A stretch of 64,000 bases of DNA from Armigeres subalbatus (GCF_024139115.2 NC_085141.1:406187612-406251611); one strand, 5' to 3'. Shown: positions 1 to 12,291, numbered from the stretch's first letter. Numbers and translations are program-made. Notes: generated by a model from the letters alone, not told the origin.

Positions 1-99
1 GAGCTTTTATTTGATTTGTTAATACAACAAATATGCCTAATGATTTGGGAGTTACAATTTAAAAAAAAATAAAATTCCTGAAATGATCGATTTTTCTGA

Positions 100-290
100 A
101 TACCCTATTGTCTATGCCGGTCATCGCTGAAACGTCGCTGGACCGTCGCGTCGCTCAACCAGCGAGCGCTTTCCAGTTTGGTGCTGTAGCGATGCATTGA
201 ATTTGCCTGCGTCGCTGGAGCACTTACTGGAAAGGGTCGCCAGCGACCAGCGACGACGTAGTTGAGCGACGTAGTTGAGACAAGTTCATA
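100..290. repeat. GC-rich fold-back of GTCGCTGG/CAGCGAC words
   Basis: The stretch is built from short words such as cgtcgctgg and cgtcgctcaac near 130-160. Their reverse complements (ccagcgac, gttgagcgacg) lie near 240-275. The two halves could fold on each other. No coding signal or target-site duplication is visible. It may be the remnant of a small fold-back element. The flanking bases 1-100 and 290-710 are AT-rich and hold nothing I recognise. Confidence 0.45.
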
Positions 291-713
291 CATGTTCTTG
301 ATTTTATTTGCATCGACGATATATTGAAATCGGTCATCATAAAGGGGAAATAATAAAATAGGTCCAATATTGTTCTATAAGGAACGATCCTACCAAATAT
401 AAGGTAATTTTGAGGGATCATATCAATAATGTTGGAACTGGATGGCTGTATATTTTTAATTGAGGCTAACAAAATAAATGGTAAATGGAAGAAGTACTTA
501 ATTTATTTCGTGTATTTACATTCACGCTTCGAAAATTGAACTCTAAACTATAGCATAAACCAAACTTGACCAAATTTTGAGTTCTTCAATTTCAATGTCA
601 ATTTTGAGTAATTTTTTTTAGCGTGTTAGCTCGAAGATAAAACGACGCCAGAAAATTGCGAGATTAAACATCGAACAATATTCCGGATGTGTTTTTCTAC
701 TAAAAAAAAAGAT

Positions 714-746
714 CCCCCCCTTGCCCCCCCCCCCCCCCCCCCCCCC
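714..746. repeat. poly-C tract
   Basis: A run of C broken once by ttg (C7, ttg, then 23 C). Just downstream, cctccctctctagctac loosely resembles the C-rich end followed by ggctacgccc that closes the GAATTCC-rich element at 58.3 kb, so it could be a worn terminus of that family. The resemblance is weak. Confidence 0.5.
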
Positions 747-1164
747 TTATTCACCCCTCCCTCTCTAGCTACACTACTGTACAGAGTGCGGAAAGTATTT
801 ACCAATCGGATAAAAATTCGCGAGATTGCGTGATAATCATGCATTTAATTTCGCACGGCACCGAATACGCCTGCATCGCTGCCGCAATTGGTCAGTGGTA
901 CGTTGCTCTCATTTTAAACACCCCTGAGGGACACGCTCGAAACCCTCGACTTTGGATGCTTATAACTTGGCCAATTTCAAAGGGATTTACATCCGGTCTT
1001 CACCAGTCGCTTCCTTATATAAAAAAGGTTCTACATTTTGTCCACAACAGGAATCCGTCGACTACAGCGCTACCTATAGAAGCCAAAAACTGAAATGGTT
1101 GCGTTTCCCCATATATTTGGATCACTTTTCCCATACAAACTTTGAGCCATTTGCGCACGCCAAC

Positions 1165-2045
1165 CACTGGACTTGTGCCGCCGCAACCGGGGACATTCGC
1201 CTCCTCTATGATATCTCACGACGCTTAAGTGGGGCGAAGATGAATGCAACGATGCCTGTGAAAGACGCGAATGATCAGTTATTGACCGACCCAACTGACC
1301 AGCTGAAACGCTGGTTCGAGCACTTCGAACAACTTTTTCAAGTGCCAGCCAGGCCATCACCACCTCGGCATGATCTGCCTAGGATCCGACGTATAACACG
1401 CGTCAATACCGAAGCTCCATCACTGCTAGAGATTCAAACAGCCATCCAAAGCATGAAATCGAATAAAGCCCCAGGGGTCGACCACATATCAGCCGAGATG
1501 CTCAAAGCTGACCCCATGACATCTGCACAACTGCTGCATCGTTTATTTCATAATATCTGGGACACCGCAACTTTCCCGGTCGACTGGATGCAAGGTATCT
1601 TAGTGAAGGTGCTCAAAAAGGGTGACCTGACTGTATGCGATAACTGGCGAGGCATTATGTTACTGTGTACCGTTCTCAAAGTTCTGTGCAAAATTATCCT
1701 AGCCCGGATTCAGGAGAAGATCGATGCGACTCTTCGGCGGCAGCAAGCCGGATTCCGTGCCGGAAGATCCTGTATGGACCATATTGTCACGCTCCGCATC
1801 ATTCTGGAGCAGGTCAACGAATTCCAAGAGTCCTTTTACTTGGTATTCATTGACTACGAAAAAGCTTTCGACCGTCTCAATCACGAGAATATGTGGGGCG
1901 CCCTGAGACGCAAGGGGGTTCCTGAGAAAATCATTGGCCTCATCGAAGCACAGTACGAGGCCTTTTCGTGTAGAGTGCTGCACAATGGGGTCCTGTCCGA
2001 CCCTATCCGGGTCGTAGCTGGTGTGAGGCAAGGATGTATATCGGT
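1165..2045 (+). pseudogene. RTE-type non-LTR retrotransposon reverse transcriptase fragment (5' part)
   Basis: An open stretch encodes the N-terminal half of a LINE reverse transcriptase. Visible motifs in order are KSNKAPGVDHISAEMLK (fingers), GDLTVCDNWRGIMLL, QQAGFRAGRSCMDHI, FIDYEKAFDRLNHENMW (motif A with catalytic Asp) and GVRQGCI. The CDNWRGI and AGFR wording fits the RTE group. Similarity stops right after GVRQGCI; the remaining codons to about 2154 are unrelated. The F/LADD catalytic box and the C-terminus are therefore missing here. No endonuclease domain is recognisable upstream, so the 5' side is truncated too. The reading frame is still open, suggesting moderate age. The 3' neighbour is the integrase end of a gypsy relic on the other strand, and the junction falls at about 2045. 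Confidence 0.85.
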
Positions 2046-2049
2046 AATA

Positions 2050-2560
2050 CTTCCGTTCAGTTACGTATTGCTCTGGGTGGTGTGCTCTTTAAAATGCCTT
2101 CCAATGCCTCGATGGTCTTTGATGCATTCTAGCTTTCATTTCAATAACAGTTAGAAATCGGCTATAGTAATCTACCAACACTAAAAACGTGGCACATTCC
2201 TTAGCCGAGAAAAGTCCACTGCAAATCCCCACGCACGGTCAGGCATCTCTTTGCGTAATTGGCTCTGCGTTCCTTGTAAGCTAACGAAGCACAACCAGCA
2301 CATTCTTACGATTTTCATCACGGTCCATATGGACCAAACCTTCTCTCGTAGATTTCGTTTCATTGAAACTACGCCAGGATGTCCTCGATGTGCTATATCC
2401 AATGCTCTGGGCCAGGCTTGAAGGGAGTATAATTCGTTCATCTCCACAACGCCATCTATAATTCCCTTGGAAAAAGCCTGGTAAGCAAATAGTTCGGAGC
2501 CACACTGTCGTTTCGATAGCCTTAACGACTCCTTTGAGGGTATCATCTAATTCGGTTGCT
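2050..2560 (-). pseudogene. gypsy integrase fragment
   Basis: The minus strand shows the N-terminal HHCC zinc-binding segment as AHRGHPGVVSMKRNL, followed by a region with paired Cys. After a frameshift comes the start of the catalytic core, LVDYYSRFLTVIEMK, whose Asp is the first acidic residue of the DDE triad. A further frameshift occurs near 2115. The rest of the core and the C-terminal domain are missing, cut by the RTE fragment. In an intact element this enzyme inserts the cDNA into the host chromosome. Confidence 0.8.
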
Positions 2561-2990
2561 TTTTGATCTCATCTGTGTAATAGCAGACGGTCCTTCACCA
2601 ATTCCGCAAACGTAGTGTTCTGACGCTTCATCAAAGGGCGCATCCGACTGATTACAAAGTCTTGAGAAGATGTCGGATATATTATCAGAACCAGGAACGT
2701 GTACTACTGAAAAATCGTAGGGCTGAAGCCGTAGCGCCCACGCTTCTGCCGTGAACAAGCAGCTTCCCTCTTGATGCTTTCACCAAATATATTCAAGCGT
2801 CTTTGGTCTGTAAACACCGTAAAGTGTATTCCGAACAAGTAAATAAAAAACTTTTCCACGGCCCAAACGACAGCAAGTGCTTCTCGCTGGGTCAGGGATA
2901 TACTCTTCCGTCTTCGTAAGGCCTTTCGAAGCAAAGCTTATAATCCTTGGTTTATTTGCGTTATCTCTTTGCGTCAATACGGCACCGAGT
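2543..2990 (-). pseudogene. gypsy RNase H fragment
   Basis: The fragment spans the end of the reverse transcriptase thumb and RNase H. KPRIISFASKGLTKTEEYIP and LTQREALAVVWAVEKF are classic Ty3/gypsy RNase H wording with the catalytic Glu, FTVFTDQRRLN carries the next Asp, and VVHVPGSDNISDIFSRL ends the domain. The segments are split among three frames between 2543 and 2990, so the gene is dead. RNase H would degrade the RNA strand of the RNA:DNA hybrid during replication. Confidence 0.82.
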
Positions 2991-3239
2991 CCTACGCAGA
3001 AGCGTCCACGTACAACTCAGTTCGATCTTTAGTGTCGAAAAACCTATACGATGAACAGTTCTCCCAAGCTCATTACGCAAGTCATCAAACGCTTTAACCT
3101 GTTCACCCCAAATGAATCCACCTCTCTATGAAGCATCTCAACGCTTCGGTCCTAGACGAAATGCGGAATAAATTGTCAACGAATTAATTAATCCTGAAAA
3201 CTTCGAACTTCCTCCTCGTCTCGGCATTCTAAAGTTTTG

Positions 3240-3815
3240 GATTGCTTCTTATCATCGTCTGCGGACTAATTCCCGTCCACTGATTTTGTAACCAAGAATC
3301 TGGTTCATACTTCAAACAAGCATTTGGCTTTTTGAATGCATTGTTTTTCTCACGCTACTAGCACTTTTTCAACCGTCATTGTGTTGAATATGGATAGTCC
3401 CCACACAATAACGTCATCGATGTAAACTACCACGCCTCGATATCAGCCATCATTTCAACATTATTCGCTGGAATATCTCGGGCGCCAATTTATGCCAAAC
3501 ATTAGGCGTTTGAAACGCATCAAACCTTTGGACGTCATAAAGGTTGTTTTCACGTGAATCCGGGTGTATTCTACATGGTAGAGCGGATGTTATATCAAGC
3601 TTTGAAAATACCATTGCTCCCTTGAGTTTGTTGAGCAGCTGTCGATGAGTGGGAGCGGATAGTGTTCCCTGTATCGCTTGGTTGGGATGTCGCATATTGA
3701 TGCATAATCTGATATCATCAGTACCCTTGGTACCACTACCATGGGTGAGATCCACTCGGAGGGTCCAATGACTGGTTCAATAATTTCAGCATCCAACATT
3801 TCCAAAGCTTCCGAT
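3240..3815 (-). pseudogene. gypsy reverse transcriptase fragment
   Basis: Minus-strand pieces include MLDAEIIEPVIGPSEWISP (primer-side motif), DIRLCINMRHPNQAIQ, and FSKLDITSA with the motif A Asp. The catalytic box reads VVYIDDVIVWG, with YIDD encoded at 3413-3424. The pieces sit in different frames and the segment between motif A and YIDD is disrupted. The catalytic residues are thus still legible although the reading frame is not. Confidence 0.82.
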
Positions 3816-4129
3816 TTACCTTATCCTCCATCGCAACTGGATTCTTATAGCCAACTTTCTGGGAGCAATAGTATAATCAATGGATAATCGTACTTGGACA
3901 TTCAGGAATTTCGGAATGGAACATTTTTGAAGCATCTGAACTTCTATGTCCTACCTTCAAGACTTTCAGATCCTCGGCGGTTCTTTTACTGAGCAGACAT
4001 CTTTGAGCTCCTTGGATCGAAAAACTCGGCATAGTTTTTGGGTTTCGTTTCTGATTGTTATCCAAGCCAAAGATGGCCAACACCGTAGAGTTCCTCGGCA
4101 TACTGTGAATTGACGATTAGTCGAAATTT

Positions 4130-4225
4130 CTTTTTGAAAAGCTTGGTAGTCCTCAGATTCACCCAGACTTCTTCCGTAACTGTATTAATCATTGCTCCAG
4201 AGTCAATTAGAAATTTCACTGAAAA
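4130..4225 (-). pseudogene. gypsy aspartic protease active site
   Basis: The minus strand reads FLIDSGAMINTV, the active-site signature of a retroviral-type aspartic protease. The D-S-G codons lie at 4196-4204. The upstream side is interrupted by about 215 bp of AT-rich sequence (4226-4440), which separates it from the nucleocapsid. Confidence 0.78.
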
Positions 4226-4440
4226 TGATCAATAAATCCTATTATAGTTCCATCGTTCAAATTCACCTAACAATCAGATAATTACAACAAGTTAATAACG
4301 CATATTTATTCATTCATAGAAGTTGATACAACACAACATCTTTATCACGAATTGTTTTCGTTATTACTTAAATGATCAATTATTAGTGAAACCAATGAAA
4401 TATTGAATGATATATTAGACCAAAAAAATAAAAAATAAAC

Positions 4441-4700
4441 TTATTCTACCTTTGTTGATCCGTTATCTTCACTGGACCCTGGTATCTCTTCCAAATTCAG
4501 GACCACTTCCATCCTGTCGAGCACCTCCAATAGATTGGCCGCTTCTGTTTTCTTCACGAAAACGACCAACGTATTGACCAGCATCACACTTCCTTGCAAA
4601 GTGGCCTGAACGTCCGCACTTGTTGCAAGTGGCATTTCTTGCAATGCATTCCTTCGATTCGCGATTATGCCGCCGAGACCACAACGACTGCATTCAGCAG
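4441..4700 (-). pseudogene. gypsy gag nucleocapsid (CCHC zinc knuckle)
   Basis: The minus strand encodes CNKCGRSGHFARKC, a canonical CX2CX4HX4C zinc knuckle used by gag proteins to bind the genomic RNA. A Gly/Arg/Ser-rich tail follows. A preceding Cys-containing segment may be what is left of a second knuckle. It lies between the capsid-like region and the protease, as expected. Confidence 0.8.
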
Positions 4701-4794
4701 CATCACGACTGCTACGTTCCCTTCCGCTCTCGCTTGAGCTTCTGTGTGGGCGCTCCGCATCTTGACATTGTCTTTCTCTCCCAATTCTGTTTGA

Positions 4795-5400
4795 TTAATG
4801 CCATCGCACCGGCTTCCGGTTCCGATCTAAACAGTTACTTTCTCCTTCTGCTTCAGTAATACTTCGATTGATAGCGTAATTTACTAGTTCATCCAAACCC
4901 ATCGTTCCTTCAGGGCCTTTGTCTCGCACTCTCGTCAATGGCACCAACGGTAATCTGCTGCAACAACTCTTTTCCTCCGATCGGAAATCACAACACGACC
5001 TGTGCAGTCTCAAATGTATCGATTGAAAGATTCTCCAGATGTTTGCCGAAGTGATCGGAACACCTCCAGCTCCACCCTCTCGTTACGTTTCCAACAAAAA
5101 CGTTGGGACGCTTGACGGCTTGTCATACTCAGGAATAATAGTTGGTGCCAGCGGAACTTCACGGGCTCCGGATGAATCTCACCAGCCACCGGTGCGAGAT
5201 GGTAATAAATTCGCTGTAGTCCTCTGCCGCCTCGAGCCAGCATGAACAAAAGCTTTTCGTGCTGCGAATCAATTTCTTCAACTCCAGAACAATTTCACAA
5301 GCACGATGCCATTCCTCCCATTCCGTCGTAGGTTGGAAGCATCACGGCATCGTTGAACGGTCAATTGGAAATAGTTTTCGAATCCATCTAAACGAAATCG
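4795..5400 (-). pseudogene. gypsy gag capsid-like region
   Basis: Minus-strand frames between 5400 and 4795 carry pieces typical of insect mag-like gag. These include FRFDGFENYF near the start and FRSLRQTSGESFNRYI, matching the 'YVFR...GESIDQF' region of these gags. At least two frameshifts are visible. The initiator codon is not clear. No signal peptide or membrane segment is seen. Confidence 0.6.
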
Positions 5401-5739
5401 AACGCTTTTGATACTTTTCACTGATAGATCACTAAGTGTTTATTAATTTTGTTGGAACAATTTATTTTACCATTTAAGTTTTCCCCAAACACTTTTGCTC
5501 AAAATAATAATGGGTGAAACGACTGCTGATACGTTTAGTCACTCCGTATACGCAATGTTCTTTCTGAAAACATTTACACTTATACATATGTGTATCTGCG
5601 TCGTCTGAAATCGAAGCTTTCCTTTCTCAAACCAACCAGACCAATTAAGAATATGCGATCATACTCTCTCTCTTCTAGTCATCGGTGTGCGGTGTCATCA
5701 ACAATCAGTGTGATGATCATCCAAACATTTTCCTGCCTT

Positions 5740-6170
5740 TTTGTATGTGCATAGGCTGCGTTCTCCCATTCGCCGGTCGTCAACCGAGCCCACACTTTCA
5801 TTTTCTAGCTTGTGGTAGACCACCTACATCTTTCTCACATCTTTACATTCTGTTTTCACTTTGTGTGTGTGTGTGTATTATACAGGCTTCAACCGGCCTC
5901 GCATCTTCTCACTTTATCTTTTTCGTGTGTGTGCGCTACGGTCTTCAACGACCATCTTTTTGTGTTGCCTCTCTTTCAAATGTTGCGCTGTGTTCAACCA
6001 GTCTCGCTTGTATGGTTTATTCTCTTTTTTCCGTGCGCTTCGGTCGTCAACCGGACTCGCTTCTTTTGTATTTCATCAATCTAACATTTTCATGGCTGTG
6101 CGCTACGGTCATCAACCGGACTCGCATCTTTTCACTTCTCACTTTTTCAATTTTGCCTTTTCTCACCATC
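5740..6170 (+). repeat. imperfect tandem repeat with GTGCGCTACGGTC core
   Basis: The phrase gcgctacggtcNtcaaccgg followed by actcgcNtcttttc recurs in diverged form near 5760, 5885, 5935, 5990, 6040 and 6105. Spacing is irregular, roughly 50-100 bp. It includes a short TG microsatellite at about 5868-5886. Cys/Phe-rich open frames here come from the repeat and are not genes. It could be part of the missing 5' LTR of the neighbouring gypsy element or an independent minisatellite. Confidence 0.55.
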
Positions 6171-6249
6171 AAAGGCTTTGCTGTTGGCATCCATCTTGAA
6201 TCTTGATGCACACCGACACTTTCAGACGCCATTATGATTTCTTCGAGCG

Positions 6250-8490
6250 AATTTCTTCTTCCAATAAAGTAATAACATCAATTTCATGAAAAAAATCCCG
6301 TCTGATCAAGTTTTCACTTTTCTAAAAATTTTTTCTAAATATTCTAGGCCGAAAATACTTACCATGAAATCGTACCGACTCAAATTTAGAGTCCACCAAG
6401 GTTCCAGATATTTTCGGACGTTCACTAAAAACTCACACGTTCGGAAAGCAACACTTTTTGACCTGCCACGAGTAGTAACAACTCAACTAACTAGCCTTGT
6501 ATTCTCTACAAACTTACAACCTATTTGCCTCTCTCATTTCTTAATTCTAATCTCCTGAGAGTATTTCCACGAGGGGTTCACGAATGCTATTTGTATCTAC
6601 TACACCAGGGATTGCAGAAATCGCTCTAAATAGATAACGAACAACGAAAAAGTGAAGCAAAACTGTTCCGAATCATTACAAGCCATGATAACAAATTTAT
6701 CAAACTTGTAAACAAGTGCGAAAAACAGAATCGGAAGGCAGCCCTCAGAAAAATGGTGATTCTCGCTTTGTTTCGCTCATTTCGTGTTGGTTACTGCACA
6801 GCTGTAGAACAAGTTGAAATGCATCTGCAGACCAGTGCTCCCCACATTTGGAGCTCAAAAGCACAAGACAGAACATCGTAAAAACTGAAACAAGACCTTC
6901 GGATGCTCCGTCAGGCTGTTGAAAAAGATGTTCAAACCAATGCCTTCACCTTCCTTGGAGGAGCGACTATCGCATCGCCCAGAGAGCGGAGCGCAAGCTG
7001 GGAGCGGAAGTGAGCTTCAGTCAAGCAACTGGACGAGGTCACGAACGCGGACGACGTCGTCTCTACCGTCAGAGAACAATGTGCTACAGAGATCGAGAAG
7101 ACCTCTGTACGCGTAAGAGGCGTTCCTTTGGCACGCAGGTGGCCTACCTTGGGTTTCCGGTTGCGGAAGCAGGTCAGTATGCCCAGTAAGCAAACTCCAG
7201 CCTCCTTTAGTGGACAGGTTGTTAGATTCGTCCTTGTCAGAGGGCAAGAGCAAGATCGGACCGGCTAACAAACATAAAACCCTCAATTCGAAAAGCGGTG
7301 TAAACATTTTATTTTCCTCGTTTGATCTCTTATTTAACAGGGTTGCTTACTTTTCCCCATCTCTTAACTACCCTGCATGCCTGCTAACCGTCTACGCTTC
7401 CTTCCTTTTCTTCTTTCCACCATTCCCCTTTTTTCCCATCACGGGGCTACTCGACGACTGCCTCTTCAACCAAATCTTCCTTATACACGGCCAACCGCTG
7501 CTTCGTGAACCCGATCACTACCACCGGTTCTTGCTTCCGGAAGTACTGGTTGGGGTGGGGAGAGCCTGCCGACTATCCACCTTGGATCGCCCTCCGACCG
7601 TCGCCTTGGAGCACTTTCGACCGCACGGTGACTCAACAAGCCAAAACCAGAAACAAGAGCCCTGTCAGACGACTTACGTCAGCATTTGTACAATAAAACT
7701 TTCTGTGTCTCCTCTTGGTGGAATTTCGACTCTTCAATTCTTCCGGTAAAATTTGGACACCTTGGAGCGTACATAGCGCCCTCAAGCCTTTTCTTTCCGG
7801 ATTATCCGCGCTGCCTGTATTCGCAGATCATAACTAGTTAGATCAACGCATTTATGTTTTAGCGCTAAACTAACCTTGATTCGCTCTTGGCTATGCGAAG
7901 CCGTGCTCCGTTCGGTCTGTTGCCCGACCAGGTTCGCTTTCTTTGCTTGCCTAGCTTATCCGATTGCGGAGATCCGGACGTTAACTCTTTGCCTAGAAGA
8001 TGGAAGCTGATGGGAGGATGTTCCTGTTGAACGAATGGATAACTAACCTCTTTATGTTGTTCCTTCATACGTTTCTTGCGGCAGCAAAGAGCTAACGCCT
8101 TTTCTACCGATCGTAGGGGTCTTATTTCGAGGACAATCGATTTTAACGTTTATAAAACGCACTGCTTCGTTGTTTTCGCACTGGCCACTAGCAACGGCAA
8201 GATAATCCAGGCCTACACGGGGTGTTCCTTCGGTGCGAGCGTGCAGACGAACTCACTCTGTCTTCTTTGCTATTTTGTTACAGCTGGCGGTCCAAGTGGG
8301 TGGCAAACGGAAACGACGTTTTTCGCTGTGTTGGTTGTGACCGCCAAGATAATTATGTTCTCCTTTTTGTTTTCAAACCCAGTGACCCTTGCAGCACGAT
8401 ATTTGTAGTAATGTGTTCACTTTTACTTTAGGGTTTGTTTTGTTTTAGTTTTAGTTTGCACAATAAAAATCAATCAATAAGCTTCAAAAT
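6250..8490. other. anonymous sequence, no gene recognised
   Basis: No domain-bearing frame was found on either strand. Two possible polyadenylation-like stretches (caataaaactttctgtg near 7690 and cacaataaaaatcaatc near 8460) might mark worn retrotransposon 3' ends, but nothing coding precedes them. Confidence 0.4.
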
Positions 8491-8499
8491 ACGAACGTA

Positions 8500-8650
8500 A
8501 CAGGTTATCGGTGCTTAGAGTTGGACACAAGTCCTACAACTAGAGGCCCAGACCGTAACAACCTGTATCGTCGTTGTGGTGAGGAAGGGCACAAGGCGCA
8601 GGAATGCGATGAGGCCAAAGTGCCTCATTCTAACGAAAAGCAAGCCTAAC
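8500..8650 (+). pseudogene. LINE ORF1 zinc-knuckle relic
   Basis: Two neighbouring zinc knuckles of an R1/I-type LINE ORF1 (gag-like) protein survive. The first is broken by a frameshift (GYRCLE then LGHKSYN in the next frame). The second reads YRRCGEEGHKAQECDEA at about 8565-8620, with its first Cys changed to Arg. Such tandem knuckles bind element RNA in ORF1 proteins. No ORF2 follows. A motif tttagtgggtcggccttccg near 8905 resembles R1-type 3' tails but is not diagnostic. Confidence 0.65.
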
Positions 8651-8689
8651 AACGTTATGGATGGATCTTTGTCCCATAGGCGAGACAAA

Positions 8690-11600
8690 CAAGAAGAAGC
8701 ACATGTAATGGAGTGGCCCTTCACCTCGAGAGTCAAACGTTCTTGACGGCTTTGACGATGCTATATTCAATGATGGTTCCACTAGCACATTCCGTCATGT
8801 GTAAAGCGTGATACTGGGTAGATACTGTAAGGTAGTCCCGCGGGATCAGGGCATTAGAAGAAGGGTATTCAAGTAACCTTCCGCTATTTGGGGTTTAGTG
8901 GGTCGGCCTTCCGTCAACCCCACTGCCATTGATAATTTCGGGTGCCTGTTTGCATTTGCCTTCTCTTCCACAAAAACAACTGCCAAGTAGGAGGGTCGTA
9001 GCGTAGAACTGCTGGTACCTATCGTTTCGGCAAGCTTTTACTGGAAACGGAAAACTGGCTAGTGCAGGGTTTCAAAGTTCTCCATGACCTAGAAATTGAT
9101 AAAACCAATTTTCGTAAAAAGTTCCCCACTCTACTCTTTGTCTGATCGCAAATGTTTGTCTGGGTAGAAATACATTTCAGATAAAAAACAGAATTTCCAT
9201 TTAATTCCATCACTTGATTGTAACTTAAATACTATTTCCCCTCAACAATATGGTCGTCTCATTATCTCGTATGTACTTGCATCAGACTCAGTTTTTTCTT
9301 ATCAAGTGTCGAATCTCTGCCTGGATGAACTATAACATTTGACGATTATTCAAAGAGTGTACTTGTGCTTTTTGCAAAATTTTGGAATGTTTCTTCAAAA
9401 TGTGATTGAGTTGCAGTTTCAACTCCTTCATTTTTATTACTTTGCCTCTTTTTACTATAGGTTTATCACAGGTACAGTTTCGTCTCGTCTATCTGAAGCG
9501 ATAAAAATGAAAATACCGTAATGTGGTTTTTGCCGAGGGAAATGCAACACCGATTGATGGTGGATCAATATTGATTCGGCCTGGTTCATCGACTATATCG
9601 TTTCAGGCTTCTTAGGCACATGTGACCAAAGTATGTAATCCGTCCTAGCATTTAAACACACACAGCCTGTTGATTTACTCAAAAACATTGGGAGGGCTTC
9701 CGGTATTCAACATGACACACTTGATTCAAAAACACTTTTGCTCAGCTGTGCTTGGTATGTTGATATAGGAACGTGGTTTATCTTTCTGGATTATCGCCTC
9801 TTCATTTGCCTGAGTTGATTTTGATTTTCATACTTGAGGAGAGTGGTGATGATGATGGCATCGACATGTTGCTACGAAGAGCCACGTGGGATCGGTGTTC
9901 AACTAACTGCCGTTGTTATCATTCGGTTGATGTAAATTCGTGAGGATATGGGTTCTGCAAGTACTTCCGTCTATAGTGTAATTCACCTCAGAGGCTGCCC
10001 TGTTTTAGACTGAGTCAATTTTTGACAGGAGTTATCTGACTCATTACACCCTGCAGCAGGAAATGGGTGAGACCGAAATATTGCCTGTAGATCAAAATGA
10101 GTAAGTGGAAACACAAACACTGTGGGCAGCAGCTGAATATCGACACCGTGCGAGATATCAATTGATGCAAAAGCGTGAGCCTGCCGGTGTTGGAGGTTGA
10201 GTTGCTTATTGCCCTTTGATGTAACCGGATGCCAAGAGGAAGTATCAATTATGCAGACGGGATTTGCTGACGGTGAGAGGATTTCCTCCCTGGCATTCGA
10301 GGTGGGTACTTGTCGGCAGCATGGTCGAGAAACAACCATCGAGATCACGCAAACAACTACTCATTCACTATCCATTCCATCTCCGCTAATCAATATTCCG
10401 TCGCTGTTGCAATATCCGTCCGTGAATTTACGCAGTGATCGTCTCTGCTCAATTGGGTAGGTGCACTCTTCCGGGTACCTTCCTTTGATGTGGTCAATTT
10501 CGGTTCGCCTTCAATTCAGCTTACTTTGCTTTTTGGCGGGTATAAATGAAACATTCTTGGAAAACTGGAGTTCATATAAGACCCACAATTTTACCAGAAT
10601 CAAATTTTGTGAAAAAAATGCATTGTCTCTTTATCAAAGTTTTTTTCGTTTTGGTTTGCAGTAATTTCAAGAGGTGAAAATTTCAGAAACTATTTTTGGT
10701 CTCTAGTTCGATAATTTTGAACTTTAGAAAAAATGATATGTCCTAAATTCATCACGGAAAGACATGTGGTAATATAATTACATAATTATTCATGTTGAAT
10801 AAATATAAATATAAATAGATGAAAATGCATTCCATTAGGACTAACGTGTCTGACTAATAAGCAGACAATCTGAGAAACACATTCTCTCATCATGTATCTT
10901 TTTTTGCTTTTTATTTTATACAATAGTTTCGTATGCTAGTTAATAAAATTAAAATAAGGTTCAATCATATCCAATGTAGAAAATTTAATTTGCAACGGCT
11001 TTCGAGTACAACAGAGATCTCCTAGAAATCCTTCATCATTATTATTCCAATAGTAGATGGCATTTTTGCCCATCATGATGGCAACTGCATTTCGACATTT
11101 TGTTAACAGAACCGCCGCTTTCTTCGAACAAGTTGCGAATTTATTACGCCGATGACCTGTTTGATCTGTTCGAAAAATAATGAAATATGGATTGTCAATG
11201 GTAATAAACGAACCCGCCGTGCCGCGTGCAGTGAGCTGAAGTCAGAAGCGGACTGTGCCTGGCTGGACGACACCGATATCAAATTATCTGTTTGAACCCT
11301 TTTCCCGCAAATGGCTTCAATTTAATTAAAATTGGAATTCAATTATCCATTGCTCTTCGGCGGCAGCGGAGATGACGGTGCGTGGCCCGTAGGGGTTGGA
11401 GTAGCGTGGCGGTCAAGATTGCGTGCGCTGCGTGGATCAACCACCAGGACGCTCCGGTGGTGTGATGGAGGTGGTTTTGGCTGTTTTTGATGAGGTTGAA
11501 AGTTTTTTCCATTGCTTGTTGCCATGAATGTTGAAACCGCATGTTAATGGTTCAAAATATTACAGTTTTGAGTGAATGGAAACGTTCCGTTTTGTTGACT

Positions 11601-12280
11601 GAATTTTAAATTTCAAAAACTCTAATAAAGAGTGCATTTATTTTTCGCATATAAATTGTAATAAACCATATCACTGTAAAAATGAATATCAGATTATTAA
11701 CAACTGATAGGGAAGCAAAAGGCATTGAAAAAGGTCAATAAATTCCTATGAACGATCCGAAGGAAAATAAATTGAATTTGTTAGCAATTTTTGACGAAAA
11801 TCTCAACCTTCTTATTTTTGATCGTAAATTATTATTTGTTACTTTAAAATACGAGATTTTTGACGAAGGGCTTCGTCTGTCTTTTCATATTAGGGGTACA
11901 CTTTGCGATTGCGAAGACCGTCACGAAAATATGATATACTTTGAACGATAATATCTCAGCCGTTTCTCGATGGATTTCCAATATTTACGATTCAACCGTT
12001 AAGACGCTTCATTGTATTGTTCTAAAATACAGATTTTCAACAGTTTATTATTTAAAAAAGGAAAAACAATTTAGAAATAGTAAAACAACCAATCCCGTAC
12101 ATGTATCGCAAGCACAGACATCAAAATCAAGCAACTTGTGGGTTTGGTTGGATCTAATCCTCAGTTCGAACAAGATTTTACAAGAACAGACGCAGCGGAG
12201 TGGAATGAGCAGCACGATGGCACTAGTAAATTTTCAACGGAAGATCATCGCATTCATGGTGTCGTCGGCGTCGGTCTCAT
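8690..12280. other. anonymous AT-rich sequence, no gene recognised
   Basis: Short open frames only, none with a recognisable domain. Composition drifts from mixed to AT-rich (10680-11000 and 11560-12080). I see no RNA gene, TIR or tandem repeat that I can support here. Confidence 0.4.
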
Positions 12281-12291
12281 CATTCTGTGGG

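Larger units (their letters stand above)
2046..5400 (-). mobile_element. Ty3/gypsy LTR retrotransposon, decayed (gag-protease-RT-RNase H-integrase)
   Basis: Reading the minus strand from 5400 down, the order is gag capsid-like, CCHC nucleocapsid, aspartic protease, reverse transcriptase, RNase H, then integrase. This is the Ty3/gypsy order, with integrase after RNase H. Every domain carries frameshifts or stops. The IN zinc-finger wording and RNase H C-terminus resemble the mag-like insect lineage, a family guess by eye. The 3' end is cut within the integrase core at the RTE junction (about 2045). I could not define LTRs; a 5' LTR would have to lie within about 5400-6270. Confidence 0.85.

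Noticed and set aside
1070..1363. Minus-strand frame opposite the RTE reverse transcriptase
   Set aside because: Shadow of the coding strand; no domain.
5685..6206. 173-codon Cys/Phe-rich frame resembling a membrane protein
   Set aside because: It is a translation of the degenerate GTGCGCTACGGTC repeat and TG microsatellite.
11339..11542. Minus-strand frames rich in His and Arg
   Set aside because: Short, overlapping in two frames, no domain and no conserved context.
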